This document shows, piece by piece, positions 1-5,446 of a DNA stretch of 18,744 nucleotides. The stretch comes from Betaproteobacteria bacterium. GTDB taxonomy: Bacteria; Pseudomonadota; Gammaproteobacteria; Tethybacterales; Tethybacteraceae. The number at the start of each line of letters is the position of its first letter. The first letter of the stretch is position 1. The translations under genes and the position numbers were made by a program. The notes below the pieces were generated by a model. That model searched no databases, was not told where the DNA came from, and saw only the letters and a program-made list of their open reading frames with translations. The DNA lies in assembly GCA_026710225.1 (NCBI GenBank), contig JAPORI010000115.1:1-18744 (forward strand), read 5' to 3'.

Positions 1-49
1 AATGCACCGCCAGCAATGCCGCTATCAGTCTTGCAATTTTCATTTTCAT
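1..49 (-). CDS. N-terminus of a secreted protein (partial)
   Basis: An ATG at 49-47 opens a frame that runs off the left edge, giving MKMKIARLIAALLAVH. Basic residues followed by a hydrophobic stretch look like the start of a Sec signal peptide. A second ATG lies two codons in (43-41). An AAGGAAG ribosome-binding sequence lies about 8 bases upstream. The upstream DNA carries a Fur-box-like sequence and a TAGAAT -10 element (90-85), so iron-regulated expression is likely. Only 16 residues are visible, so the product cannot be named; an iron-uptake or iron-handling exported protein is an inference from the operator alone. Confidence 0.6.
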   Translation of the reverse strand, partial: MKMKIARLIAALLAVH

Positions 50-84
50 GTCGGTTCTTCCTTGCTACAAATAAGAAGGCTGCC

Positions 85-123
85 ATTCTAACCCAAAAAT
101 GATAATCATTATTATTATCATTC
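85..123 (-). promoter_or_regulatory. Fur-box-like operator and promoter of the left-edge gene
   Basis: Positions 100-114 read TGATAATCATTATTA, one mismatch from the 7-1-7 Fur consensus TGATAATnATTATCA. The AT-rich block continues to about 123 with a second, overlapping half-site array ending in ATTATCATT. On the minus strand a TAGAAT -10 hexamer lies at 90-85 and the Fur-like block covers the expected -35 zone, which suits repression by iron-loaded Fur. No convincing -35 hexamer is visible. Binding is inferred from sequence only. Confidence 0.6.
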
Positions 124-237
124 GCAGGCGGGCCTATTTTTGCCAAAAAATCACGAAAAATCAGGCTTTTACAACGATCGAAGAGTATGCCCAACCAGCG
201 GTAACCGACCCCATACAAATGTTGAAGGCGAGTCGAT

Positions 238-729
238 TTGCCAGCAATAGCATCTGGCAAGCAGCAGCCGGATGGATCGCTTGCCGCAGTCGGCGGCGAG
301 TGCGCCGGAGCCGTAGCCTGCTTCCCCGAAGGCGGCCAGCTTGCCCGCGCAGATGCTGCCCAACCGCAGCAACTCGACGAAACGCAACTGGCTGAAACGC
401 TGGCGCTTTTGCGCAGCCGGCCGCTGCTGGCCGATGAAATGGTCAAACAGGCCACGAAAGTTCCGGCTCTGGCAGCCATCCTGCTCACCGAATTGCAACA
501 GCAAAACATTTTCCATCCGATTCTGAAAAAAGTGCAATCATTAATCAAGACCCGGGCAGCAAGGATGATTAGGGAAGTGGAAAAAGCCGGGCTGCGCCGA
601 TATTTAGCTCGCTACAACCAGCAACCACCCGATCGGGTCCCGGGCAGCCGATCTATAACATGCGGCCTGAAATTCGATCCCAATCGTGCCCAATTCGCCA
701 TTTTGCGGTGGACTAGGCTAGCAGGCTAA
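238..729 (+). other. Doubtful ORF in the stretch between the left-edge gene and DUF433
   Basis: Positions 124-845 hold no gene I can recognise. The best frame starts at a TTG (238) and could encode 163 residues. Its middle (roughly residues 45-110) looks helical, with an Ala/Leu/Gln-rich stretch including LLADEMVKQATKVPAL. Its last part reads through the degenerate repeat copy at 669-708, which argues that at least the end is not a native protein. There is no good ribosome-binding site and no family signature. It may be an unknown small protein, the remnant of a decayed gene, or chance. Confidence 0.2.
669..708 (+). repeat. Dispersed cassette repeat, degenerate copy 0
   Basis: This stretch reads GAAATTCGATC, then CAATCGTGCCCAATTCGCC and ATTTTGCGG. 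It aligns with the second half of copy A (1467-1512), which has AAAGTTCGCC, CAATCATGCCCAATTCGCA and ATTTTGCAG. About five bases of the core (the AACNN part) are missing. It has the same orientation as the other three copies. It may mark the left end of the cassette that holds the DUF433 and DUF1778 genes. Confidence 0.5.
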
Positions 730-755
730 AAAAGTAGAAATTTTCACAGGCGTCC

Positions 756-761
756 TATAAT
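756..761 (+). promoter_or_regulatory. Possible -10 element upstream of DUF433
   Basis: A perfect TATAAT lies at 756-761, about 85 bases before the DUF433 start, in a locally AT-rich patch. No good -35 hexamer is seen at 16-18 bases. Between it and the gene, GTACACTGTAC (820-830) contains a repeated GTAC and could be an operator of the kind expected for autoregulated antitoxins. Both are weak calls. Confidence 0.25.
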
Positions 762-845
762 GTTCCCAGATTTGGGGCATAGTCGCCTGGGGCATCCCCG
801 ATCTTGTCCAGTTTCAGGGGTACACTGTACAGACCAGAGGCCTTA

Positions 846-1049
846 ATGAAAGACAACCTGATTGACCGCAATCCAGACATTCTTGGTGGAACGCCGGTGT
901 TCGCAGGCACCAGAGTTCCGGTACGCATCCTGATGGAGCATCTTGAAGCCGGGGATCGGCTCGACGATTTCCTGGAGGACTATCCGACGGTCTCGCGGCA
1001 TCAGGCGGTCGCGTTGCTTGAACGCGCGACAACGATGCTGTCGCTTTAG
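846..1049 (+). CDS. DUF433 family antitoxin (orphan)
   Basis: This is a 67-residue protein of the DUF433 (PF04255) family, a small helix-turn-helix protein usually acting as antitoxin to a DUF5615 PIN-like nuclease. The signature is clear: NPDILGGTPVFAGTRVPV at residues 9-26, then an acidic helix and FLEDYPTVSRHQAVALLERA. I chose the ATG at 846 because AGAGG lies five bases upstream and family members begin close to the DRNP motif; an upstream in-frame start at 804 would add 14 unlikely residues. The expected toxin is absent: the stop codon overlaps the stop of the convergent DUF1778 gene by four bases. It therefore looks like an orphan antitoxin or one side of a recombination joint. Confidence 0.85.
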   Translation: MKDNLIDRNPDILGGTPVFAGTRVPVRILMEHLEAGDRLDDFLEDYPTVSRHQAVALLERATTMLSL

Positions 1050-1348
1050 CCGCCAGCGTGCCTGTGTCGCCGGACGGCGGCCTTTATTTTTGGGTTGGGT
1101 TCCGGCGGGCAAATAAGCGCGTCATGGAAAGCATCCCAGCCGGTTGCCGAAAGAACTACCCTTTCGTAATCCTTGATTACCCGTTCGGCGGCAGCCAGCG
1201 CATTTGCTGCCACGAACCGGCTGATCGTTGTTTCCTGATAGGCGGCAGCCCGCTCTAGTTTGCGCTTGGATTTGGCGTCCAGGCGGAGGTGAACCCTGTT
1301 TTGGCTTTGCTCGCTGCTTGCAGCTGGTTGTCCGTTTTTTCTAGCCAT
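1046..1348 (-). CDS. DUF1778 (TacA-type) antitoxin (orphan)
   Basis: This 100-residue protein matches the DUF1778 family of ribbon-helix-helix antitoxins, which neutralise GNAT acetyltransferase (TacT) toxins that modify aminoacyl-tRNA. An RHH region RVHLRLDAKSKRKLERAAAY (about residues 18-37) is followed by TTISRFVAANALAAAERVI. The toxin-binding tail carries the family pattern WDAFHDALICPPEPNPKIKAA. The start is the ATG at 1348, with only a weak GAGA ribosome-binding sequence. A TacT gene would normally follow, but the frame ends in a four-base tail-to-tail overlap with the DUF433 gene and no acetyltransferase is present. The missing toxin is what is odd here. Confidence 0.85.
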   Translation of the reverse strand: MARKNGQPAASSEQSQNRVHLRLDAKSKRKLERAAAYQETTISRFVAANALAAAERVIKDYERVVLSATGWDAFHDALICPPEPNPKIKAAVRRHRHAGG

Positions 1349-1360
1349 GATCGTCTCAAA

Positions 1361-1379
1361 ACTATACCATATTGGCGTA
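1361..1379 (-). promoter_or_regulatory. Putative promoter/operator of the DUF1778 gene
   Basis: On the minus strand TATAGT (1366-1361) can serve as a -10 hexamer about 13 bases before the start codon. It adjoins the imperfect dyad CCATATTGG (1367-1375 on the plus strand), flanked by TAC and GTA. RHH antitoxins usually bind such palindromes to repress their own operon. No good -35 is visible, so this is a weak inference. Confidence 0.25.
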
Positions 1380-1430
1380 CATCACTTGAGAGATGGCTGC
1401 CCAGAACACTAAACATTGGCAATTTTCGCC

Positions 1431-1512
1431 TTTTCAGCAAATATCGAATTTAGCAACCATGCAGCTAAAAGTTCGCCAACGTTGCAATCATGCCCAATTC
1501 GCAATATTTTGC
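1431..1512 (+). repeat. Dispersed cassette repeat, copy A
   Basis: TTTTCAGC at 1431-1438 is followed 36 bases later by the core AAAAGTTCGCCAAC at 1467-1480, then GTTGCAAT to 1488 and CATGCCCAATTCGC. It lies about 45 bases beyond the stop codon of the PIN toxin gene and upstream of the DUF1778 gene. The flanks carry an inverted pair, GAATTTAGCAAC (from 1446) and GTTGCAATCATG with CAATTCG further on, so an imperfect long stem is possible. It shares spacing, orientation and core with copies B and C. Confidence 0.85.
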
Positions 1513-1532
1513 AGCCCCAAAGCGGTTTTTTG

Positions 1533-1949
1533 TCAGGCAGCAGGCCAGGGATTTATCACCTCAATGCCCAAGTGGGCAAAATCCTTGACATTTCTTGTTA
1601 CCACAGATATGTTGCGCGAATAGGCAATGGCTGCAATTTGGATGTCTGTCGAGTCAGCAGACATCCCGGCTTCCTTGCGCGCGGCAGCAAGTTGGGCATA
1701 GGCTTGGCAAGCATCATTGTCAAAAGGCAGAATGCGTTGGGCGAAAACCTCCTGTAGCACTTGGGCAATTTTGGCGGCCAGTACATCCTTGCGCTTGCCG
1801 GCTGGCTTTATTGCAACACCATAAAGCAATTCAGCTTTGCTGATTGTCGTGAAAAACAGGCTGCTTTTTTGGTGGAATTTAACCCTGTTAGCAACCGAAT
1901 CTTCCAGGGCTGACAGCATCAGTTCGGATACTACATTCGTATCAAGCAC
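1533..1949 (-). CDS. PIN-domain ribonuclease toxin, FitB/VapC type
   Basis: This is a PIN-domain toxin of the VapC/FitB family, predicted to be a metal-dependent endoribonuclease. Numbered from a GTG start at 1949 (138 residues, the usual length), the four acidic positions are D3 in LDTNVVSEL, E40 in SKAELLYG, D102 in STDIQIAAIA and D123 in RNVKDF, so the active site appears intact. The start is uncertain: there is no ATG near the LDTN motif and no good ribosome-binding site, and the frame extends back to 2045 inside the antitoxin gene. GTG at 1949 lies 13 bases after the antitoxin stop and fits the family length. It pairs with the RHH antitoxin immediately upstream and is probably expressed from the same transcript. 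Confidence 0.85.
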   Translation of the reverse strand: MLDTNVVSELMLSALEDSVANRVKFHQKSSLFFTTISKAELLYGVAIKPAGKRKDVLAAKIAQVLQEVFAQRILPFDNDACQAYAQLAAARKEAGMSADSTDIQIAAIAYSRNISVVTRNVKDFAHLGIEVINPWPAA

Positions 1950-1962
1950 AAACTGCGCCGTT

Positions 1963-2280
1963 CTATTTGAAGTTAGGAGGCTCGCGGACCGAGCCGCGGG
2001 ACGGAAGTTCCAGTTCGCCGGGTTGCAGGCCGCCGATGTCGGCAAAAATGTTGCGGATGATCAAGGCGATGTTTTCCTGGGCAGGAACTGGCTGCTGGCT
2101 GCCTGCATCTTGCCGCGACTGGGGCTTGCAGTCATTTTCGGCTTGCTTGGTTTGCTTTGCAAGTGCTCCCTGCAGGATTGTGAGCGCCTCCTCTTCCACC
2201 GTTCGGCCATGGCTGGCAGCTTGTCTGCGCAGCCCGGCTTCCAGCCGGTCGTCAAGATTGGCAATGGTAATGCTGGTCAT
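1963..2280 (-). CDS. FitA-like ribbon-helix-helix antitoxin
   Basis: This 105-residue protein has an N-terminal RHH DNA-binding region MTSITIANLDDRLEAGLRRQ, followed by ASHGRTVEEEALTIL (residues 1-36 together). A hydrophilic linker (about 40-68) leads to a C-terminal toxin-binding tail with the FitA pattern IIRNIFADIGGLQPGELELP and ending REPPNFK. It would bind and inhibit the downstream PIN toxin and repress the operon. The start is the ATG at 2280, with AGGAAA directly upstream. The minus strand has TGATAGAAT (2301-2293), which could be an extended -10 but would leave a very short leader. The antitoxin-toxin order and 13-base spacing are typical of a complete type II module. Confidence 0.88.
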   Translation of the reverse strand: MTSITIANLDDRLEAGLRRQAASHGRTVEEEALTILQGALAKQTKQAENDCKPQSRQDAGSQQPVPAQENIALIIRNIFADIGGLQPGELELPSRGSVREPPNFK

Positions 2281-2309
2281 TTTCCTGTTTGGATTCTATC
2301 ACGACACAA

Positions 2310-2370
2310 TTTTCAGCAGGTTTTGAATTCAGCCGCAAAATCAGCAAAAGTTCGCCAACATTGCAATTGA
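2310..2370 (+). repeat. Dispersed cassette repeat, copy B
   Basis: TTTTCAGC at 2310-2317 is followed 36 bases later by the core AAAAGTTCGCCAAC at 2346-2359, then ATTGCAAT to 2367. The central part has GAATTCAGCCGCAAAATCAG, close to GAATTCAGCTTCAAAAT in copy C. It sits about 60 bases past the stop codon of the Abi gene and just upstream of the FitA gene. Outer flanks can pair imperfectly (GGTTTTGAATT with AATTGAAAGCACC). Confidence 0.88.
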
Positions 2371-2431
2371 AAGCACCAGAACAATTGCATGCCTTGAACC
2401 GATGCCTGCCAGCAGAGGCTGGAAGTGGTTA

Positions 2432-3300
2432 TCAAGACTGCCAGTTGCAAATGTGTTCACGCTTCCAGCCACTTGGAAATCCCATATACCTTTCTGGATA
2501 TGACTCCAGGAATTCGTCCAGCAGCCTTCCGATCAGCGAACCCCATTCCGACTGAAAGGGTATTTTGCTCAGCAGATAGCCAATAACCAGCAGTGAGTTA
2601 TATATCCGTGCTGAATCAAGGTTCCACCGTTCCTTAAGGATATTGATTGTCTGTGGTCGGCCGGCGGTGGCGGTAAATTGTCGATTCCACAGCCGGCAAT
2701 GGTGCGAACAGAGGTTGCGCAGATGAGTCAGATTATGCAGCCATGTTTCGTCTTCCGCTCCTTCCAGCCTGTCGTGTCTGGCTATTTCCGTACGCGATTC
2801 GTGCTTTAGGTTCTTGTACATCATTGACAGTAACCCAAAAGAGATTGCCTCGACTATCTGCCAAATCGGCGATTGCGGACAAATGCTGCCCTGCTGGTGC
2901 CGCCTTACTTGCTGCACAAGTTGTCGTAGTTTGTTTTCCATCTGTGTGGATTATGGGACAGGCCTTGCTGCAAATGGGCATCATGGCCATGCTTGATAGC
3001 AAGGCAATAGGCAAAACTTGTGCGAAATGAAACCTCGATTATTCCAATTGCGTCAAACACAAGTGTTCGCAGTTTCCGATCAAAGTTGTAAACTGCAAGC
3101 ACATCTTCAAAGGCAGTGCCGGCGCGGAAGTTTCTGTCTGCATCTGCGAATATCCACCAGTATTCGCTCAAACGATGGTAGTTGGCGTGCTGCAAGCATA
3201 GCTGCGCCATGGAACGGTCATTGATTGTCATACCATGGCCACACAGCGCATCCAATTGCTCGGAGCAGTTGAGTGGCTTTATGCTGGTGGGATTATTCAT
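2432..3300 (-). pseudogene. Abi_2 family (AbiD/AbiF-like) abortive-infection HEPN protein, frameshifted
   Basis: The two halves of one Abi_2 (PF07751) gene lie in different frames. The N-terminal half starts at the ATG at 3300 (GGAAGG seven bases upstream; an alternative ATG lies at 3315). It carries ANYHRLSEYWWIF, GTAFEDVLAVYNFDRKLR and IIEVSFRTSFAYCLAIKHG, and ends at a stop at 2907-2905. The C-terminal half is open from 2941 to 2432 and has IWQIVEAISFGLLSMMYKNL, then WLHNLTHLRNLCSHHCRLWN. RNLCSH (about 2719-2702) is the R-x4-H motif of HEPN ribonucleases. Adding one base in the GGAAAAC run near 2932-2938 would give a continuous 289-residue protein of normal family length. Abi_2 proteins cause abortive infection by RNA cleavage. 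The break could be real decay, a sequencing error or, less likely, recoding. Confidence 0.85.
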
Positions 3301-3315
3301 GGAAATGCCTTCCAT

Positions 3316-3371
3316 AAAAATGCCCCGCCCATTTGAGGTGTGCAAGCACATAGCCTTGGCGGGGTCTGTTG
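3316..3371 (-). ncRNA. Structured RNA candidate (compound hairpin) upstream of the Abi_2 gene
   Basis: On the minus strand CCCCGCC (3364-3358) pairs perfectly with GGCGGGG (3329-3323). Inside it AGG (3356-3354 as CCT on plus) pairs with CCT, and TGTGCTTGCACA (3350-3339) forms an apical stem-loop. The structure is followed by CATTTTT, directly before the first possible Abi start at 3315, so it resembles an intrinsic terminator or a stable small RNA. A TTGTACAA palindrome lies at 3379-3386 and includes a TACAAT that could be a -10 element, though the -35 is poor. Some Abi_2/AbiF systems are reported to carry a noncoding RNA partner encoded next to the toxin; membership in that class is inference. 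Confidence 0.5.
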
Positions 3372-3386
3372 AGGGATATTGTACAA

Positions 3387-3550
3387 CATTTCCAGTCTCC
3401 CGGGGCGGAGAATGCTGCCAAAGGCCTGCAGAAAGCGAAAAAACTGGCTTTTTTGCGAACCGGCATGGAATTACCGGTCGCCAAACTTGTCAGACCAGGA
3501 CAAGCAGATCGGATTTCGGATGTAATCGCGATTTCCCCCGATCGATTGAT
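3387..3550. other. Gene-free stretch between the Abi leader and repeat copy C
   Basis: I see no gene here. Short frames in both directions lack ribosome-binding sites and family signatures. The only local structures are A6-CTGGC-T6 at 3438-3454, too AT-rich for a terminator call, and a five-base ACCGG/CCGGT inverted repeat near 3459-3478. The stretch may contain the promoter of the Abi gene and its leader RNA. Confidence 0.4.
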
Positions 3551-3618
3551 TTTTCAGCGTATCCCGAGAATTCAGCTTCAAAATACCCAAAAGTTCGCCA
3601 ACGGTGCAATCGTGCCCC
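3551..3618 (+). repeat. Dispersed cassette repeat, copy C
   Basis: TTTTCAGC at 3551-3558 is followed 38 bases later by the core AAAAGTTCGCCAAC at 3589-3602, then GGTGCAAT to 3610 and CGTGCCC. GAATTCAGCTTCAAAAT in between matches copy B. It lies about 60 bases beyond the ssb stop codon and so marks the junction between the conserved core block and the defence/toxin-antitoxin patch. Confidence 0.85.
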
Positions 3619-3672
3619 CGACTGGCTCAATCAGACCATCGCCGGATCGAAACAGTCAGCAAAGCCTGTCGC

Positions 3673-4146
3673 CTACCAGGGAATGTCCTCTGGCATGTTG
3701 TCGAAGTTGCCGCCGTCGCCGCCAGCATCGTTGTCCGCCTCCGGGGCTGATGCTTCCTGCCGACGCGGCCGCTCCGACGAGCGGCCACCACCGCCGCCGC
3801 CGTTTTCACCGCCGCGCACACCAAGCATCTGGAACTGGACGACATTGATTTCGGTGGTGGTGCGCTCCTGACCGGACTGCTTGTCGGTCCAGGTGCGGGT
3901 GCGCAACTTGCCCTCGACGAACACCTGGGTTCCCTTGCGCATGTACTGACCGGCAATCTCTGCCGAGCGTCCGAAGAAGTTGAGACGATGCCACTCGGTA
4001 TGCTGATGCTTTTCACCGCCTTGATCGCGCCAGACTTCCGAGGTTGCAATGTTGACATTGCCCACTGCCCTGCCATCGGAGGTATGCCTGATTTTCACGT
4101 CACTACCAAGATTGCCAAGAAGAATAACTTTGTTTACGCCACTCAT
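3673..4146 (-). CDS. ssb: Single-stranded DNA-binding protein SSB
   Basis: This is a 157-residue SSB that coats single-stranded DNA in replication, recombination and repair. The OB fold spans about residues 1-110: NKVILLGNLGSD, GRAVGNVNIATSE, EWHRLNFFGRSAEIAGQYMRKG and VEGKLRTRTW. A Gly-rich, then acidic disordered linker follows. The tail ends MPEDIPW rather than the usual DDIPF, so the terminal aromatic residue that docks in partner-protein pockets is Trp instead of Phe. The ATG at 4146 has GGAGAG upstream and overlaps the stop of the MFS gene by ATGA, so translation is probably coupled. The MFS-ssb pair divergent from uvrA is a conserved gammaproteobacterial arrangement. Confidence 0.97.
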   Translation of the reverse strand: MSGVNKVILLGNLGSDVKIRHTSDGRAVGNVNIATSEVWRDQGGEKHQHTEWHRLNFFGRSAEIAGQYMRKGTQVFVEGKLRTRTWTDKQSGQERTTTEINVVQFQMLGVRGGENGGGGGGRSSERPRRQEASAPEADNDAGGDGGNFDNMPEDIPW

Positions 4147-5312
4147 TTTTTCTCTCCAAAAGAATCAATGTTTTTAAAAAATACTATCGCCAGCAGTGCC
4201 AGGGCCGTCGCCGCCGTGCCAAGACAAATTATCCCATATTCCCGACCGGCCAGACCGACTGCCGCCGCTCCGGCAAAGGCGCCGACCGCCTGACAGACGG
4301 CAAACACGCCCATCGCCCGGCCGCGGCCGGCCGCCCCGACCAAACCGGACGCCCAGGCCGGCAGTTGCGCCTCGAGTACGCAAAAGCCGGCAAAGAATAC
4401 CACCAGCGTCGCCGCCAGCGGCAGCACCCCGGCTGAAGCCGCCCAAGCACTGGCCAGCGCCGCGGCAGCAACCACCGGCAGCATCACGGCAGCCAGTCGC
4501 GGCATGGCATGAGCGCGCATGATCAGCAATCCGGCCGGCAGCAAGGCCAGTGCGAAGGCCGGCAGGTAGACCTGCCAGATATCCTCGATGCCGACCAGTT
4601 CGGCAAGCAGCACCGGCACGATCACAAACAGCATCGCCAGCAATGCATGAATCCCGAACACCCCCAGACACGGCAGCGCCAGCGCCACCGGCAAGCCGCC
4701 GGCTGCGGCCGGCCGGCTGCCAGCCGGCTTGGTTGCGCGCCCGGACAGCGCTACCGCCGCCGCGGCGATCAGGCCGAGCACGCCGGTAAAGACCAGCAAG
4801 CCGTCAACTCCCATCCACGCGGCCAGCGGACCGGCCAGGATAATCGCCAGCACGAAAGACAGGGCAACCCCGATGCCGACCACCGCCATGCCGGCGGTGC
4901 GCCCCCGTTCGGAAACGCTGTCGGCAACCGAAGCCAGCGCCGCCGCCGAAATCGCCCCGCAGCCTTGCAGGGCGCGCCCGGCAATGACCATCACCGGTGA
5001 TTCAGCCGCGCCGGCAACAAAGCCGCCGGCGGCAAACACCAGCAGCCCGCCGATCATTACCGGCCGGCGGCCGATCTGATCGGAAAGCCAGCCAAGCGGA
5101 AACAGCAGGCAGGCCTGGGTAAGACCGTAGGCGCCGGCGGCAAGCCCGGCGACGCGCCAACTGCCGCCGGGCATGGCCAGCACATGGGGAGCGAGCACCG
5201 GCAGCATCAGGAAAAGCCCGAACATGCGCAGGCCGATCGCGGCGGCCGCCGGTGCGATCGCGGCCAATTCAGAGCGGCTCAGCGGAAAGCCTGGCGAATG
5301 CGAATCAGACAA
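4143..5312 (-). CDS. Major facilitator superfamily transporter
   Basis: This is a drug/metabolite exporter-type MFS protein of about 389 residues, the normal size for 12 transmembrane helices. Helix 1 is IGLRMFGLFLMLPVLAPHVL. Between helices 2 and 3 is the MFS motif A, GWLSDQIGRRPVM, preceded by GAYGLTQACLLFPL. GRALQGCGAISAAALA is the helix 4 region. Substrate is unknown. I prefer the TTG at 5312 (protein starting SDSHSPGF), because the frame's upstream ATGs (5399, 5393, 5384) lie at or before the predicted promoter -10 (5388-5383) and about 20 residues before helix 1 is usual. No strong ribosome-binding site supports any start. It ends in an ATGA overlap with ssb. Confidence 0.88.
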   Translation of the reverse strand: MSDSHSPGFPLSRSELAAIAPAAAAIGLRMFGLFLMLPVLAPHVLAMPGGSWRVAGLAAGAYGLTQACLLFPLGWLSDQIGRRPVMIGGLLVFAAGGFVAGAAESPVMVIAGRALQGCGAISAAALASVADSVSERGRTAGMAVVGIGVALSFVLAIILAGPLAAWMGVDGLLVFTGVLGLIAAAAVALSGRATKPAGSRPAAAGGLPVALALPCLGVFGIHALLAMLFVIVPVLLAELVGIEDIWQVYLPAFALALLPAGLLIMRAHAMPRLAAVMLPVVAAAALASAWAASAGVLPLAATLVVFFAGFCVLEAQLPAWASGLVGAAGRGRAMGVFAVCQAVGAFAGAAAVGLAGREYGIICLGTAATALALLAIVFFKNIDSFGEKK

Positions 5313-5382
5313 GAGGAAAACGATCGGGAAAGAAGATGCGCCGGCAAGACCGGGGCGCAAGCTGGCGGATGAATGCAGACCC

Positions 5383-5412
5383 ATTATAAGCATTGACAAA
5401 AACCTCGGCCAA
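5383..5412 (-). promoter_or_regulatory. Predicted sigma70 promoter of the MFS-ssb operon
   Basis: Reading on the minus strand, TTGGCC (5412-5407) and a perfect TATAAT (5388-5383) are separated by 18 bases. Transcription would begin near 5376. It is interlocked with the divergent uvrA promoter: its -10 lies four bases from the uvrA -35 and its -35 lies four bases from the uvrA -10. Confidence 0.55.
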
Positions 5413-5422
5413 CTGCTAGAAT
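5393..5422 (+). promoter_or_regulatory. Predicted sigma70 promoter of uvrA
   Basis: A perfect TTGACA at 5393-5398 and TAGAAT at 5417-5422 are separated by 18 bases, with an extended TGC just before the -10. Transcription would start near 5429, leaving a leader of only about 18 bases before the ATG at 5447. No good LexA box (CTG-N10-CAG) is present in the intergenic region. Confidence 0.7.
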
Positions 5423-5446
5423 AATAGGTTGCGCTAAAAATTGCCC

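Noticed and set aside
169..537. Minus-strand 122-codon frame left of the array
   Set aside because: No ribosome-binding site, no family motif and mixed composition; it is the antisense of the doubtful plus-strand frame and neither is well supported.
1431..1512. Canonical integron attC site
   Set aside because: The ends do not match RYYYAAC and GTTRRRY, and pairing of the two halves is patchy and differs among copies; I keep only the call of a dispersed repeat.
3438..3454. A6-CTGGC-T6 hairpin as an intrinsic terminator
   Set aside because: The stem consists only of A-T pairs and no U tract follows; it would be too weak.
5411..5430. LexA (SOS) box in the uvrA-MFS intergenic region
   Set aside because: CTG is present at 5413-5415 but the base triplet after N10 is AGG, not CAG, and the flanks are not palindromic enough.
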